A stretch of DNA of 64,000 nucleotides from positions 62,001 to 126,000 of the forward strand of contig CANKZU010000006.1 in the NCBI GenBank assembly GCA_947488615.1, given 5' to 3'. Source of the DNA: an uncultured Aurantimonas sp. GTDB lineage: Bacteria > Pseudomonadota > Alphaproteobacteria > Rhizobiales > Rhizobiaceae. Positions within the stretch are counted from its first letter, which is position 1; every line of letters starts with the position of its first letter. The notes under the pieces are model-generated. The model had not been told where the DNA came from and did not search any database. It saw only the letters and a list, made by a program, of their open reading frames with translations. Shown here piece by piece: positions 16,468 through 24,969 of this stretch. A program made the translations under genes and the position numbers.

Positions 16468-17526
16468 ATGAAGGAACGATCGGCCCCTACCCTGGCGGAC
16501 GTCGCCCGATATGCGGGCGTCTCGACAGCGACCGTCTCGCGCTGCCTCAATGCGCCCGAGCGCGTCCTGCCCGAGACCCGCCGACGCATCATCGGCGCCG
16601 TCGACAAGCTTGGCTACACACCGAATTTCGGCGGCCAGGCGCTGGCTTCCAACCGCACCAACACCGTCGGCGCAGTCATTCCGACCATGGAGAACGCCAT
16701 CTTCGCCCGCGGTCTGCAGGCGTTCCAGGAGGCTTTGGCCGCCGCGGGAGTTACGCTGCTCGTCGCGAGTTCCGGCTACGACCCCGAGCGGGAAGCCGAG
16801 CAGATCAGGGTGCTGGTCGGCCGCGGCGCGGACGGGCTGCTGTTGATCGGCACGGCGCGGCCGGAAACGACATACGCCTTCCTTCACCAGCGCAATGTGC
16901 CCTACGTCATCGCCTGGAACTATCGCCCGAGCGACGGCAATCTCTATGCCGGTTTCGACAACCGAAGCGCGGCGCGCGCGCTGGCCGAACGGGTTATCGA
17001 CTACGGCCATCGGTCGATCGCCATGATCGCCGGTGTGACGCAGACGAATGACCGGGCGGCGGACCGGGTCGCCGGCGTGCGCGAGGCCCTGACCGCGGCC
17101 GGATTGGACGCCAAGGCGATGCCGGTCATCGAAGCGCCCTACTCCCTGGACGAAGGCGGTGGCGCCTTCGCGACCCTGATGCAACGGAACATCCCCCCGA
17201 CCGCCGTAATCTGCGGCAATGACGTCCTGGCGGCCGGCGCGATGACCAGGGCCAGGGACCTCGGGGTTTCGATTCCGGACGACGTCTCGATCGTCGGATT
17301 CGACGACATCGACCTGGCGCTCGTGGTCCAGCCGCAACTGACCACCGTCCACGTCCCGCATCGGCGCATGGGCGAAGCGGCAGCCAAGCTATTGCTCCAG
17401 CTCAGAGATGGTCTTCAGAATATGGAAAGCGTCATCCTCGACACGCATGTCGTGGAGCGCGGTTCGCTCATCCGTCACGGTAGCGGGACGTCGCTCTTCC
17501 TGGCGCAAGGGAAAGCGGCTGTATGA
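16468..17526 (+). CDS. LacI/GalR-family transcriptional regulator
   Basis: A 352-residue repressor. The LacI helix-turn-helix and hinge are at residues about 8-60 (TLADVARYAGVSTATVSRCLN, then the GFGGQALAS-like hinge), and a periplasmic-binding-protein-like ligand domain follows (VGAVIPTMENAIFARGLQAF; SIVGFDDIDLA; DNRSAARALAERVI). It is divergent from the DHPS-type TRAP operon with two LacI operators between, which makes it the likely local regulator. The effector is unknown. Confidence 0.9.
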   Translation: MKERSAPTLADVARYAGVSTATVSRCLNAPERVLPETRRRIIGAVDKLGYTPNFGGQALASNRTNTVGAVIPTMENAIFARGLQAFQEALAAAGVTLLVASSGYDPEREAEQIRVLVGRGADGLLLIGTARPETTYAFLHQRNVPYVIAWNYRPSDGNLYAGFDNRSAARALAERVIDYGHRSIAMIAGVTQTNDRAADRVAGVREALTAAGLDAKAMPVIEAPYSLDEGGGAFATLMQRNIPPTAVICGNDVLAAGAMTRARDLGVSIPDDVSIVGFDDIDLALVVQPQLTTVHVPHRRMGEAAAKLLLQLRDGLQNMESVILDTHVVERGSLIRHGSGTSLFLAQGKAAV

Positions 17527-17640
17527 TGATCTTGATTCGAATCAAAGCGGTAGGGCCGGCAGCCAACATGTGGGATGAAGTTCTGATCTGACGGCGGGGA
17601 GGCCCGTCTGCCTGGGACGAACGATGACGGGAGGAAGACA

Positions 17641-18813
17641 ATGGTCTCAGCGGCACGACCGATTCCGGCGGCACGACCAATCCGGCTCGGCATGGTGGGC
17701 GGAGGCCAAGGTGCCTTCATCGGCGCGGTCCATCGCATCGCCGCGCGTCTCGACGGCGAGTTCGCGCTGGTAGCCGGCGCCTTCTCCTCCGACGCCGAGC
17801 GCTCGGCGGCCTCCGGTGCCGAGATCGGCATCGATCCGACCCGCGCCTATAAGACGTTCCAGGCGATGGCCGAAGCCGAGGCCGAACGCGACGATGGTAT
17901 CGAGGCGGTGGCGATCGTCACGCCCAACCATCTGCACTTTTCACCCGCCAAGACCTTTCTGGAAGCCGGTGTCCACGTTATCTGCGAAAAGCCCCTGACG
18001 GCGAAGCTCCAGGATGCAGTGGATCTGCAACGGATCGCTGCGGCCTCGGGGCGGGTCTTCGTCCTGACTCACAATTACACCGGCTATCCGATGATCCGTC
18101 AGGCGCGGGACATGATCGCCGCCGGGGACCTCGGACCGCTGCGCGTCGTGCAGGCCGAATATGCCCAGGATTGGCTGACGGAGGCAGCCGAGACGGCGGG
18201 CTCCAAACAGGCCGAGTGGCGCGTCGACCCCGACAAGGCCGGCGCCGGCGGCGCGTTGGGCGATATCGGCAGCCACGCCTTCAACCTCCTCACCTTCGTG
18301 ACCGGCCTTGAGCTCGACAGCGTCGCGGCCGACCTTTGCGCTTTCGTTCCCGGCCGCAGGCTCGACGACAACGATCACTTGATGCTGCGCTTTGTGGGCG
18401 GGGCGAAGGGCATGCTGTGGGCGAGCCAGATCGCGCCCGGCCACGAAAACGGACTGCGCCTTCGCGTCTACGGCGAAAAAGGCGGGCTCGAATGGGCGCA
18501 GGAGAACCCGAACCAGCTCTGGTTCACTCCCTTCGGCGAGCCGAAACGGCTGATCACACGGGGCGGATCGAGCGCCGTTCCGTCCGCCCAGCGCGTCACC
18601 CGTGTTCCGGCCGGACATCCGGAAGGCTATCTGGAAGGCTTCGCCACGATCTACCGCGAAGCGGCGGCTGCCATCCGGGCCGCCGCTGACGGTCGCCCGA
18701 TTCCGCCCGAGGTGATGTTTCCGACGGTCGAGGAGGGCGTCGATGCCATGCGCTTCATCGACGCCGCCGTGCGCTCATCGTCAGACGACGGGCGCTGGAC
18801 GAAACTGCGGTAG
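17641..18813 (+). CDS. Gfo/Idh/MocA-family oxidoreductase
   Basis: A 390-residue NAD(P)-dependent oxidoreductase. The N-terminal Rossmann domain (LGMVGGGQGAFIGAVH) is followed by the family's CEKPLTAKL with catalytic-type lysine, and a C-terminal alpha/beta domain has GGALGDIGSHAFNLLTFVTG with the GDIGSH motif. Family members oxidise sugars, inositols or sugar acids. It follows the LacI gene by 114 bp on the same strand. Sulfosugar or polyol oxidation would fit the neighbourhood, but nothing in the sequence fixes the substrate. Confidence 0.85.
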   Translation: MVSAARPIPAARPIRLGMVGGGQGAFIGAVHRIAARLDGEFALVAGAFSSDAERSAASGAEIGIDPTRAYKTFQAMAEAEAERDDGIEAVAIVTPNHLHFSPAKTFLEAGVHVICEKPLTAKLQDAVDLQRIAAASGRVFVLTHNYTGYPMIRQARDMIAAGDLGPLRVVQAEYAQDWLTEAAETAGSKQAEWRVDPDKAGAGGALGDIGSHAFNLLTFVTGLELDSVAADLCAFVPGRRLDDNDHLMLRFVGGAKGMLWASQIAPGHENGLRLRVYGEKGGLEWAQENPNQLWFTPFGEPKRLITRGGSSAVPSAQRVTRVPAGHPEGYLEGFATIYREAAAAIRAAADGRPIPPEVMFPTVEEGVDAMRFIDAAVRSSSDDGRWTKLR

Positions 18814-18830
18814 GCCAACTACGCCCGCGA

Positions 18831-19532
18831 TCAAAGCACGGTTTCATCGCCGTCAGCCTTACCGCCCTCCGGCAAATCCGTCATGGTTTTCAACAAGGTG
18901 TTGCGGGCCGCAAGAATATGCGCCCGCATGACGGACGCAGCCCATTCGGCGTCGCGCGAGGCGATGGCGCTGACGAGATCGCGGTGATCGGCAAAACTTC
19001 GTCCGAGGTCGCGCGGCTGGAATTTCGTGTAGCTGTGAATGAGAAAGCCGATATCCATCAGCCGGTCGGCGGTATCGTGCAGCGTCTGGTTGCCCGAGAT
19101 GTCCAGAATCCGATGGTGCAGTCGCTTGTTGAGATCGGACAGAATCTCGACCGCGTTCTCCTCCCCTGCCCTGGCCTCCATTTCATCGCAAATTGCATCG
19201 AGCGCACCAATGTCCGCATCGCCGCGCAAAGTGGCGGCAAGACCGGCGCCGCTGCTTTCGAGTAGCGCGCGGACCGCGTAGACCTCGCTCACCTCGCGGA
19301 TCGTCCGGCGCCGGATCACCGCCCCCGCATGCGGCACCATCTCGATAAAGCCGTCGCCGGCGAGTTTGCCCAACGCCGCTCGGATCGGTGTCCGGCTGAC
19401 GCCAAAGCGCTCGGCGAGCACCTCTTCTGTCAGGCGCACGCCATTCTCGTAGTCCCCCCTCAAGATAGCCTCCCGCAGCGCCGCGTAGACACGGTCCGCA
19501 CTGCGTTCGCTCGGCACACGTTTTTTAGACAT
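18831..19532 (-). CDS. FadR-type GntR transcriptional regulator (FCD domain)
   Basis: A regulator of about 233 residues: GntR winged helix at residues about 10-75 (RLTEEVLAERFGVSRTPIRAAL) and an FCD domain thereafter with SFADHRDLVSAI near the C-terminus. The ATG at 19532 is preferred to one 7 codons upstream because the motif starts soon after it; neither has a strong ribosome site. It diverges from the ICL-like/CoA-transferase/TRAP operon. Two copies of TATTGGATACAA between the genes are the probable binding sites. Confidence 0.85.
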   Translation of the reverse strand: MSKKRVPSERSADRVYAALREAILRGDYENGVRLTEEVLAERFGVSRTPIRAALGKLAGDGFIEMVPHAGAVIRRRTIREVSEVYAVRALLESSGAGLAATLRGDADIGALDAICDEMEARAGEENAVEILSDLNKRLHHRILDISGNQTLHDTADRLMDIGFLIHSYTKFQPRDLGRSFADHRDLVSAIASRDAEWAASVMRAHILAARNTLLKTMTDLPEGGKADGDETVL

Positions 19533-19572
19533 TGTATTTGCGGTCCATCGCAAAGCCCCGTTTCATGGTCAG

Positions 19573-19584
19573 TATTGGATACAA
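19573..19584. promoter_or_regulatory. GntR-type operator copy 1
   Basis: TATTGGATACAA is repeated identically 52 bp downstream. A related ATTGTATTTG lies at the GntR start. Repeats of this type between a FadR-type gene and its target operon are typical regulator sites. Confidence 0.6.
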
Positions 19585-19618
19585 AAATGCCTTTCGATCG
19601 CATTATCTTATCGCTAGA

Positions 19619-19646
19619 TTGACATATTGGATACAATCCGTATTTT
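19619..19646 (+). promoter_or_regulatory. sigma70-type promoter with an operator in its spacer
   Basis: TTGACA at 19619-19624 and TATTTT at 19641-19646 are separated by 16 bp. The spacer contains TATTGGATACAA at 19625-19636, so a bound GntR dimer would block polymerase. Transcription would start near 19653. Confidence 0.65.
19625..19636. promoter_or_regulatory. GntR-type operator copy 2, inside the promoter spacer
   Basis: Second exact copy of TATTGGATACAA, directly abutting the TTGACA hexamer. The position implies repression by occlusion. Confidence 0.65.
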
Positions 19647-19673
19647 CAGTCAAGTTGAGCGCTGGGAGGCGCG

Positions 19674-19721
19674 GCGGAACGCAAACCCGAAACAGGCGAA
19701 AGCCTTCGGGTTTGCGTCCGC
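19674..19721 (+). promoter_or_regulatory. long 5'-UTR hairpin with GNRA-type loop
   Basis: A 17-bp stem with one bulged A (19674-19691 with 19705-19721) encloses an ACA bulge and an inner GGC-GAAA-GCC stem-loop. It lies between the predicted promoter and the ATG at 19792. It could stabilise the message, act in RNA regulation, or be a dispersed intergenic repeat; the sequence alone does not decide. It is unlikely to be a terminator, since no U-run follows. Confidence 0.6.
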
Positions 19722-19791
19722 GGTGACAATTGTCCGGCATCGCAGGGTCCGGATCGCGAAGCCCGGTCGGGCGCGCAAGGGGGGTGATCAA

Positions 19792-20649
19792 ATGGCGAAT
19801 CCCGCATTGAAGGCTGCAATCGCCCGCAAGGACTTTGTTCTTGCGCCTGGCATCTACGATCTCATTTCGGCGCTCATTGCCGATCGCATGGGTTTTGCGG
19901 CGCTCTACGTCACCGGCTATGGCACAGTGGCCTCTTCGCTCGGGTTACCGGACGCCGGCATCGCGACCTATTCAGACATGATCGCACGGATCGCGCAAAT
20001 GGCGCGGATGACCGAGACGCCGATCATCGCCGATGCCGACACCGGCTATGGCGGCCTCCTCAACGTGCGTCACACGGTGCGTGGATACGAGGCGGCGGGC
20101 GTCAGCGCGATCCAGCTCGAGGATCAGGTGTTTCCCAAGAAATGCGGCCACACGCCGACCCGCCAGGTCGTGCCGAGCGTGGAGATGGTCCGCAAGATCC
20201 AGGTTGCCGTCGACAGCCGCCAGAGCGAGGATTTCCTGGTTATCGCCCGCACGGATGCCCGCACCGCGCACGGCCTGGACGAGGCCATCCGCCGCGCTGT
20301 CGCCTATGGCGAAGCCGGGGCGGATTTGATCTTCGTCGAATCGCCGGAAAGCACCGAGGAGATGGCCCGGATCGGCCGTGAGATCGATCGCCCGTTGATC
20401 GCCAACATGGTCAATGGCGGCCGCACGCCGCTCCTGTCGGCGGATGAGCTTCAGGCGCTCGGCTTCGCTGTCGCGATCCATCCGGCGGCTGGGTTCCTGT
20501 CCGCAGCCGCGGCGCTCCAGACCGCCTATGCGGATCTCAAGGCGAACGGCATCAATACGGATCGCACCGAGCTCTACAGCTTCGCCGACTTCAATCAGTT
20601 GATCGGCTTCGAGGACGTCTGGGCGTTCGACCAGCGTTATGCGGTCTAG
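19792..20649 (+). CDS. isocitrate lyase/PEP mutase superfamily C-C lyase (2-methylisocitrate- or dimethylmalate-lyase-like)
   Basis: A 285-residue TIM-barrel enzyme. Metal-binding aspartates are at D81 and D83 (IIADADTGYGG), E110 follows in IQLEDQ, and the catalytic loop is K116-K-C-G-H120. The full KKCGH motif with cysteine indicates a lyase rather than a phosphonate-forming mutase. The ATG at 19792 has GGGGGGTGATCAA before it. It is first in an operon with a CoA-transferase, TRAP genes, an aconitase-like hydratase and an HMG-CoA-lyase-like gene. Likely cleavage of a 2-methyl-branched malate or isocitrate to pyruvate/propionate-type products; oxaloacetate decarboxylase is an alternative. Confidence 0.8.
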   Translation: MANPALKAAIARKDFVLAPGIYDLISALIADRMGFAALYVTGYGTVASSLGLPDAGIATYSDMIARIAQMARMTETPIIADADTGYGGLLNVRHTVRGYEAAGVSAIQLEDQVFPKKCGHTPTRQVVPSVEMVRKIQVAVDSRQSEDFLVIARTDARTAHGLDEAIRRAVAYGEAGADLIFVESPESTEEMARIGREIDRPLIANMVNGGRTPLLSADELQALGFAVAIHPAAGFLSAAAALQTAYADLKANGINTDRTELYSFADFNQLIGFEDVWAFDQRYAV

Positions 20650-20745
20650 CGGCATGGCGAAGCGGTTCGAAAGAGGAACACCGAGCGCCATCGGGGTGGG
20701 ACTGCGGGAGCGTGTCGTTTGATTAGTAGAGAGGAAACCGACCGC

Positions 20746-21939
20746 ATGGGTCCGTTGGAAGGTATTCGCGTCCTGGAGATGGGTCAGCTGATCGCAGGCC
20801 CGTTCTGCGGACAATTGCTGGCCGATTTCGGCGCCGAGGTCGTCAAGATCGAGCCGCCGAAAACCGGCGACGCCATGCGGCAATGGGGGCGGACGGACGC
20901 CGACGGCCACACGCTTTGGTGGCCGGTAATCGCCCGCAACAAGAAATCCCTTACCCTGAACCTGCGCGACAGCCGCGCGCAGGACATCGTCAAGGCGCTG
21001 GTCGCCAAGACCGACATCCTGGTCGAGAATTTTCGCACCGGCCGCATGGAGGAATGGGGGCTGGGCTACGACGTCCTGTCGAAGATCAACCCCGGCCTGA
21101 TCATGGTGCGCATCACCGGCTTCGGCCAGACCGGCCCGTATAGCGACCGCGCCGGCTTCGCCTCGGTCTGCGAGGCGATGGGCGGCTTGCGCGAGATCAG
21201 CGGCCATCCGGATCGACCGCCGGTGCGCATGGGGATTTCGCTCGGCGATACGCTGGCCGGCCAGAACGGTTTTCAGGGTGCTCTCCTGGCCTTGCAGCAC
21301 CGCAACAGCACGGGCGACGGGCAGATGGTGGATGCGTCCATCTACGAATCGGTGCTCTCCGTGATGGAAAGCCTGGTCTCCGAATATGACGGCGGCGGTC
21401 ATGTCCGCCAACGCTCAGGCAGCATCCTTCCGGGGATCGCACCGTCCAATGCCTACCCAACCAAGGATGGCGGCACGATCATCATCGGCGCCAACCAGGA
21501 CAGTCTGTTCCGCCGCCTGACTGCGCTCATGGGGCAGCCGGAACTCGCCGACGACGAACGGTTTCGCGACCATCAGGCCCGTGGACGCAATCAGGCGGAA
21601 ATCGACGCCATCATCGGTGAATGGACCCGAACCAAGCCGGCGAAGGAGCTGGTCGACGAGCTGGCGGGGGTCGCAGTCCCGGCCGGTCCGACCTACCGGG
21701 CGAAGGACATGCTGGAGGATCCGCATTTCCAGGCGCGCGAATCCGTGACCCGCGTGGACGACCCGACGCTCGGCCGCTCGATCGCCATGCAGAATGTGTT
21801 TCCGCGTCTGTCCGCATCGCCCGGAACGATCCGCCATACGGGCCCAGCCCTCGGCCAGCACACGACGCAAGTGCTGGCGGAATGGCTCGGCTACAGCGAC
21901 AACGAAATTGCACGACTGGACGCCGACGGCGTCATTTGA
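20746..21939 (+). CDS. CaiB/BaiF family (class III) CoA-transferase
   Basis: A 397-residue CoA-transferase that moves CoA between carboxylates through an aspartyl-CoA anhydride. The family start RVLEMGQLIAGPFCGQLLADFGAEVVKIE is visible in parts; the catalytic Asp is D168 in GISLGDTLAG. The ATG at 20746 is taken over a TTG 27 bp upstream; GAGAGG precedes it. The DRAGF...EAMGGLRE region resembles succinyl-CoA:citramalate/mesaconate CoA-transferases. With the HMG-CoA-lyase-like gene downstream it could make a tertiary-hydroxy acyl-CoA for cleavage. The substrate is inferred. Confidence 0.85.
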   Translation: MGPLEGIRVLEMGQLIAGPFCGQLLADFGAEVVKIEPPKTGDAMRQWGRTDADGHTLWWPVIARNKKSLTLNLRDSRAQDIVKALVAKTDILVENFRTGRMEEWGLGYDVLSKINPGLIMVRITGFGQTGPYSDRAGFASVCEAMGGLREISGHPDRPPVRMGISLGDTLAGQNGFQGALLALQHRNSTGDGQMVDASIYESVLSVMESLVSEYDGGGHVRQRSGSILPGIAPSNAYPTKDGGTIIIGANQDSLFRRLTALMGQPELADDERFRDHQARGRNQAEIDAIIGEWTRTKPAKELVDELAGVAVPAGPTYRAKDMLEDPHFQARESVTRVDDPTLGRSIAMQNVFPRLSASPGTIRHTGPALGQHTTQVLAEWLGYSDNEIARLDADGVI

Positions 21940-22088
21940 ATCATGAACACGAGCGCAGCGCCAGCGCGCCGCGCCATCCTGGGGAGGATGCAAGTGACAG
22001 GAACGACAGGCAGGCCCGGCTGTGCCGGGGCGAAGGCGATCGACACGACCGACTTGTGCCACGCGGCGCATGACAGGGGCGATCAGCG

Positions 22089-23387
22089 ATGATCGAACCC
22101 ATCATCGTCGTCGTCATTCTTCTCGGACTGATCGCGATCGGCGCGCCGATCTTCCTGGCGCTGGGGGCCGCCGGCCTGACCGGCCTCTACATGGCGCGGG
22201 GCTCGATGGCGTTCTTCTTCGGCCCGACATCGCTGTTTGGCCAGTTGAACAGCTTCGAGCTGCTGGCGTTGCCGCTGTTTGTTCTGATGGGCAATTTCCT
22301 GGCGGCGACGCCGGTCGGCAAGAACCTCTTCCACGCGGCGGTGGTGTGGCTGCAATGGCTGCGCGGCGGGCTCGCCATCGCGACCGTGGGCGCCTCGGCC
22401 GTGTTCGGCGCGGTCAGCGGCGTGTCCATCGCCGGTGTCGCCGCCGTTGGCTCGATCGCCATTCCGCAAATGCTGGAGCGCGGCTACAGCCGGTCGATCG
22501 CCGCCGGCAGCGTCGTCAGCTCCGGCGCCCTCGCCATGCTGATCCCACCAAGCGTGCCGCTGATCATCTACGGCGCGGTCTCGAGCGTTTCGGTCGCCGA
22601 CCTGTTCATCGGCGGTATCGTGCCGGGCATCGCCCTCGCTTTGGCGCTTTCGGTCTATCTTTATATCCGGGTTCTGCTCAATCCGGCGGAAGCGCCGCAA
22701 GGCGAACATGTCCACTATAGCTGGGGCGACCGGCTCCGGGCACTGGGTGGGATCTGGCATGCTGTGCTGCTGATCGCCGTCGTCCTCGGCACGATCTATT
22801 CCGGCGTGGCCACACCGAGCGAGGCGGCCGCCTTTGGGGCCATCGGCGCCTTCGTCATCGCCGCCTTCATCTTCCGCTCCGTCGGCGTCAAGGGCACGAT
22901 GCAGGTGCTTGGCTCCAGCGCGCGTATTTCTGGTGCCATTCTCCTGATCATGGGCTGTGCCCGGATCTTCGGCGACTACCTCAATCTCGTCCGTGTCCCT
23001 GACGCGATCACTGGCCTTCTGGTCGGAACCGAGCTGCCGCCGGAGGTCATTCTCATCCTGATCATGCTGGTGCTTGTCGGCCTCGGCATGCTGGTCGACG
23101 CGGTCTCGCTCATCGTCGTCACTACGCCGATCCTATTGCCGCTGATTCAGACGCTCGGCTACGACCCGCTGTGGTTCGGGATCATATTGGTGATGAATCT
23201 GGAGATCGCGGTGATCACGCCGCCGGTCGGTCTCAATCTCTACACGCTGAAGGCGGTCGCCCCGATGCTGCGCATCGAGGAGATCGTCCGCAGCGTCGTG
23301 CCATTCGTCGCGGTGCAGTTCGTGATGCTCGTCATCTTCGTGCTGTTCCCGGCGATCAGCCTCTGGCTGCCAAACCTGATGAAATAA
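22089..23387 (+). CDS. TRAP transporter large permease (DctM family)
   Basis: A 432-residue membrane protein with about 12 helices and DctM features: LPLFVLMGNFLAATPVGKNL, VSGVSIAGVAAVG and AMLIPPSVPLIIYG. It precedes the receptor and small permease, giving the uncommon order M-P-Q. It would import the substrate of the surrounding catabolic operon with a sodium or proton gradient. About 150 bp separate it from the CoA-transferase gene. Confidence 0.9.
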   Translation: MIEPIIVVVILLGLIAIGAPIFLALGAAGLTGLYMARGSMAFFFGPTSLFGQLNSFELLALPLFVLMGNFLAATPVGKNLFHAAVVWLQWLRGGLAIATVGASAVFGAVSGVSIAGVAAVGSIAIPQMLERGYSRSIAAGSVVSSGALAMLIPPSVPLIIYGAVSSVSVADLFIGGIVPGIALALALSVYLYIRVLLNPAEAPQGEHVHYSWGDRLRALGGIWHAVLLIAVVLGTIYSGVATPSEAAAFGAIGAFVIAAFIFRSVGVKGTMQVLGSSARISGAILLIMGCARIFGDYLNLVRVPDAITGLLVGTELPPEVILILIMLVLVGLGMLVDAVSLIVVTTPILLPLIQTLGYDPLWFGIILVMNLEIAVITPPVGLNLYTLKAVAPMLRIEEIVRSVVPFVAVQFVMLVIFVLFPAISLWLPNLMK

Positions 23388-23406
23388 ACCCAAGGAGGAA
23401 AACAAC

Positions 23407-24447
23407 ATGACCATCAACAGACGCGGTTTCATGACGGCCACCGGAGCGCTGGCGCTCGGCTCGGCGCTCGGTCTTCATTCCAGCGCCGCTTACGCGGAAG
23501 CGCAAAAGCTCACCGGCGTCACCTACCTGCCGCCGTCCTATGCCGATCTGGCCTATGGCAGCCAGGGCTTCGTCGACTTCGTCAACGAAAAGCACGGCGA
23601 CGTCGCCACGATCGAGTTCTACGATTCCGGCCGCCTGCTGTCGGCGGACGAACAGCTCCCGGCGCTGCGCGCGGGAACCATCGACTTCATGTTCCACACG
23701 ACGTCCTACGTCACCCGGTCGCTGCCGATCCTCGGCATCACCGGTCTGCCGGGCGTTGTCGGGGAACTCTATGAGAATCCCGATCGCCTTAAGCGCGGCT
23801 CGCCGCTGTTCCAGCTCGTCGAGGACGAGTTGAAGAAGAACGGTCTGACGGTGCTGAGCCTCGGCGGTGGCATCATGGAGCCGGAATATATCTGGAGCAC
23901 CAAGGAATCGCCAATCCGCAGCCTCACGGATATTGAGGGCAAGAAGCTGCGCGTCGTTTCCTTCGAGGCGACCAAGGCGATCGAGGACTTCGGCGGCGCG
24001 GCCGTGCGCATCCCGTCCTCAGAGCTCTATCTCGCGATGCAACGCGGCACCGTCGACGCGGCCGTCGCCAACATCTCGACAATCAACGGTCGCAAGATCC
24101 AGGAGCAGGCCTCCCAGGTCTACAAGCTGCCGGTCACCGCGTTCGGCATCGGCATCTTCGTCCAGACCGATCGCTGGGAGGCGCTGAGCGAGGAGGTCCG
24201 CAACGCGATGATGGCGGGCGTCGAATGGTTCGACGAGAACAGCGCGCGCGTCGCCAATCAGGACTATTTCGACGCCAAGTACTGGCCGGCGTTTCGTGAG
24301 GCGGGTCTGGAGATCATCGAGCCCACCGAGGTGGAGCTGGAGCGTTTCCGCGAGGTCAGCCAGAACGTTCGCGAGGCCTGGATCGGAGAAGTCGGCGAGG
24401 AGGTCGGCCAGAAGGCGATCGACCTCGCCATGGGCAAAGACGCTTAA
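23407..24447 (+). CDS. TRAP transporter solute receptor (DctP family), Tat-type signal
   Basis: A 346-residue periplasmic receptor. The N-terminus has a twin-arginine signal (NRRGFMTATGALALG) ending near AAYA. The body shows DctP features (FYDSGRLLSADEQLPALRAG; the PSSELYLAMQRGTVDAAVAN stretch). A strong AAGGAGG site precedes the ATG, 19 bp after the dctM stop. The ligand is probably a branched dicarboxylate, judged only from the operon. Confidence 0.88.
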   Translation: MTINRRGFMTATGALALGSALGLHSSAAYAEAQKLTGVTYLPPSYADLAYGSQGFVDFVNEKHGDVATIEFYDSGRLLSADEQLPALRAGTIDFMFHTTSYVTRSLPILGITGLPGVVGELYENPDRLKRGSPLFQLVEDELKKNGLTVLSLGGGIMEPEYIWSTKESPIRSLTDIEGKKLRVVSFEATKAIEDFGGAAVRIPSSELYLAMQRGTVDAAVANISTINGRKIQEQASQVYKLPVTAFGIGIFVQTDRWEALSEEVRNAMMAGVEWFDENSARVANQDYFDAKYWPAFREAGLEIIEPTEVELERFREVSQNVREAWIGEVGEEVGQKAIDLAMGKDA

Positions 24448-24459
24448 AGGAGCGAAATC

Positions 24460-24969
24460 ATGCTCGCCGTCCCGTTGAAACTGTTCGAGGCTTTTGCCCG
24501 GCTCCTTGAAATCGTCGGCCAGGGCGTCCTCGCCTTCATGGCCCTGACGATCACCTACGACGCCACGATGCGCTATCTGTTCGCGGCGCCGACCTCGTGG
24601 AGCCTGGAGATCAACTCGTTCCTCGTCGTCTACCTCGCGGTGATGACGGCGGCGGAGGTTCAGCGGCGCGGCGAGCATATCGGAATCACGCTTCTCGCCG
24701 ACGGCCTGCGCCCCGGCGGGAGGTGGGCGGTGACCACCGTCGTCGGGGTGGTCGGCGCGGTGTTCTGCGCCATTATCACCTGGCGCGGCGGCCTGATGGC
24801 GTACGACGCATGGGCCTACGGAGAGCGCGTGTCGAGCGCCTTCGGCACCCCCATGTGGGTTGCCTATGCCATGTTGCCGCTCGGCTTTGGGACGCTCGGG
24901 CTGCAGTTCCTGATCAACATCGTACGCGGCCCGGTGGCTGCGCCTTCGGAGACGATGCCGCATGTCTGA
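24460..24969 (+). CDS. TRAP transporter small permease (DctQ family)
   Basis: A 169-residue protein with four transmembrane helices. The DctQ pattern is present (SWSLEINSFLVVYLAVMTAAE followed by an RRGEHIGITLL loop). AAAGGAG precedes the start. Its last 8 bp overlap the aconitase-family gene, so transporter and enzyme translation are coupled. Confidence 0.87.
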   Translation: MLAVPLKLFEAFARLLEIVGQGVLAFMALTITYDATMRYLFAAPTSWSLEINSFLVVYLAVMTAAEVQRRGEHIGITLLADGLRPGGRWAVTTVVGVVGAVFCAIITWRGGLMAYDAWAYGERVSSAFGTPMWVAYAMLPLGFGTLGLQFLINIVRGPVAAPSETMPHV

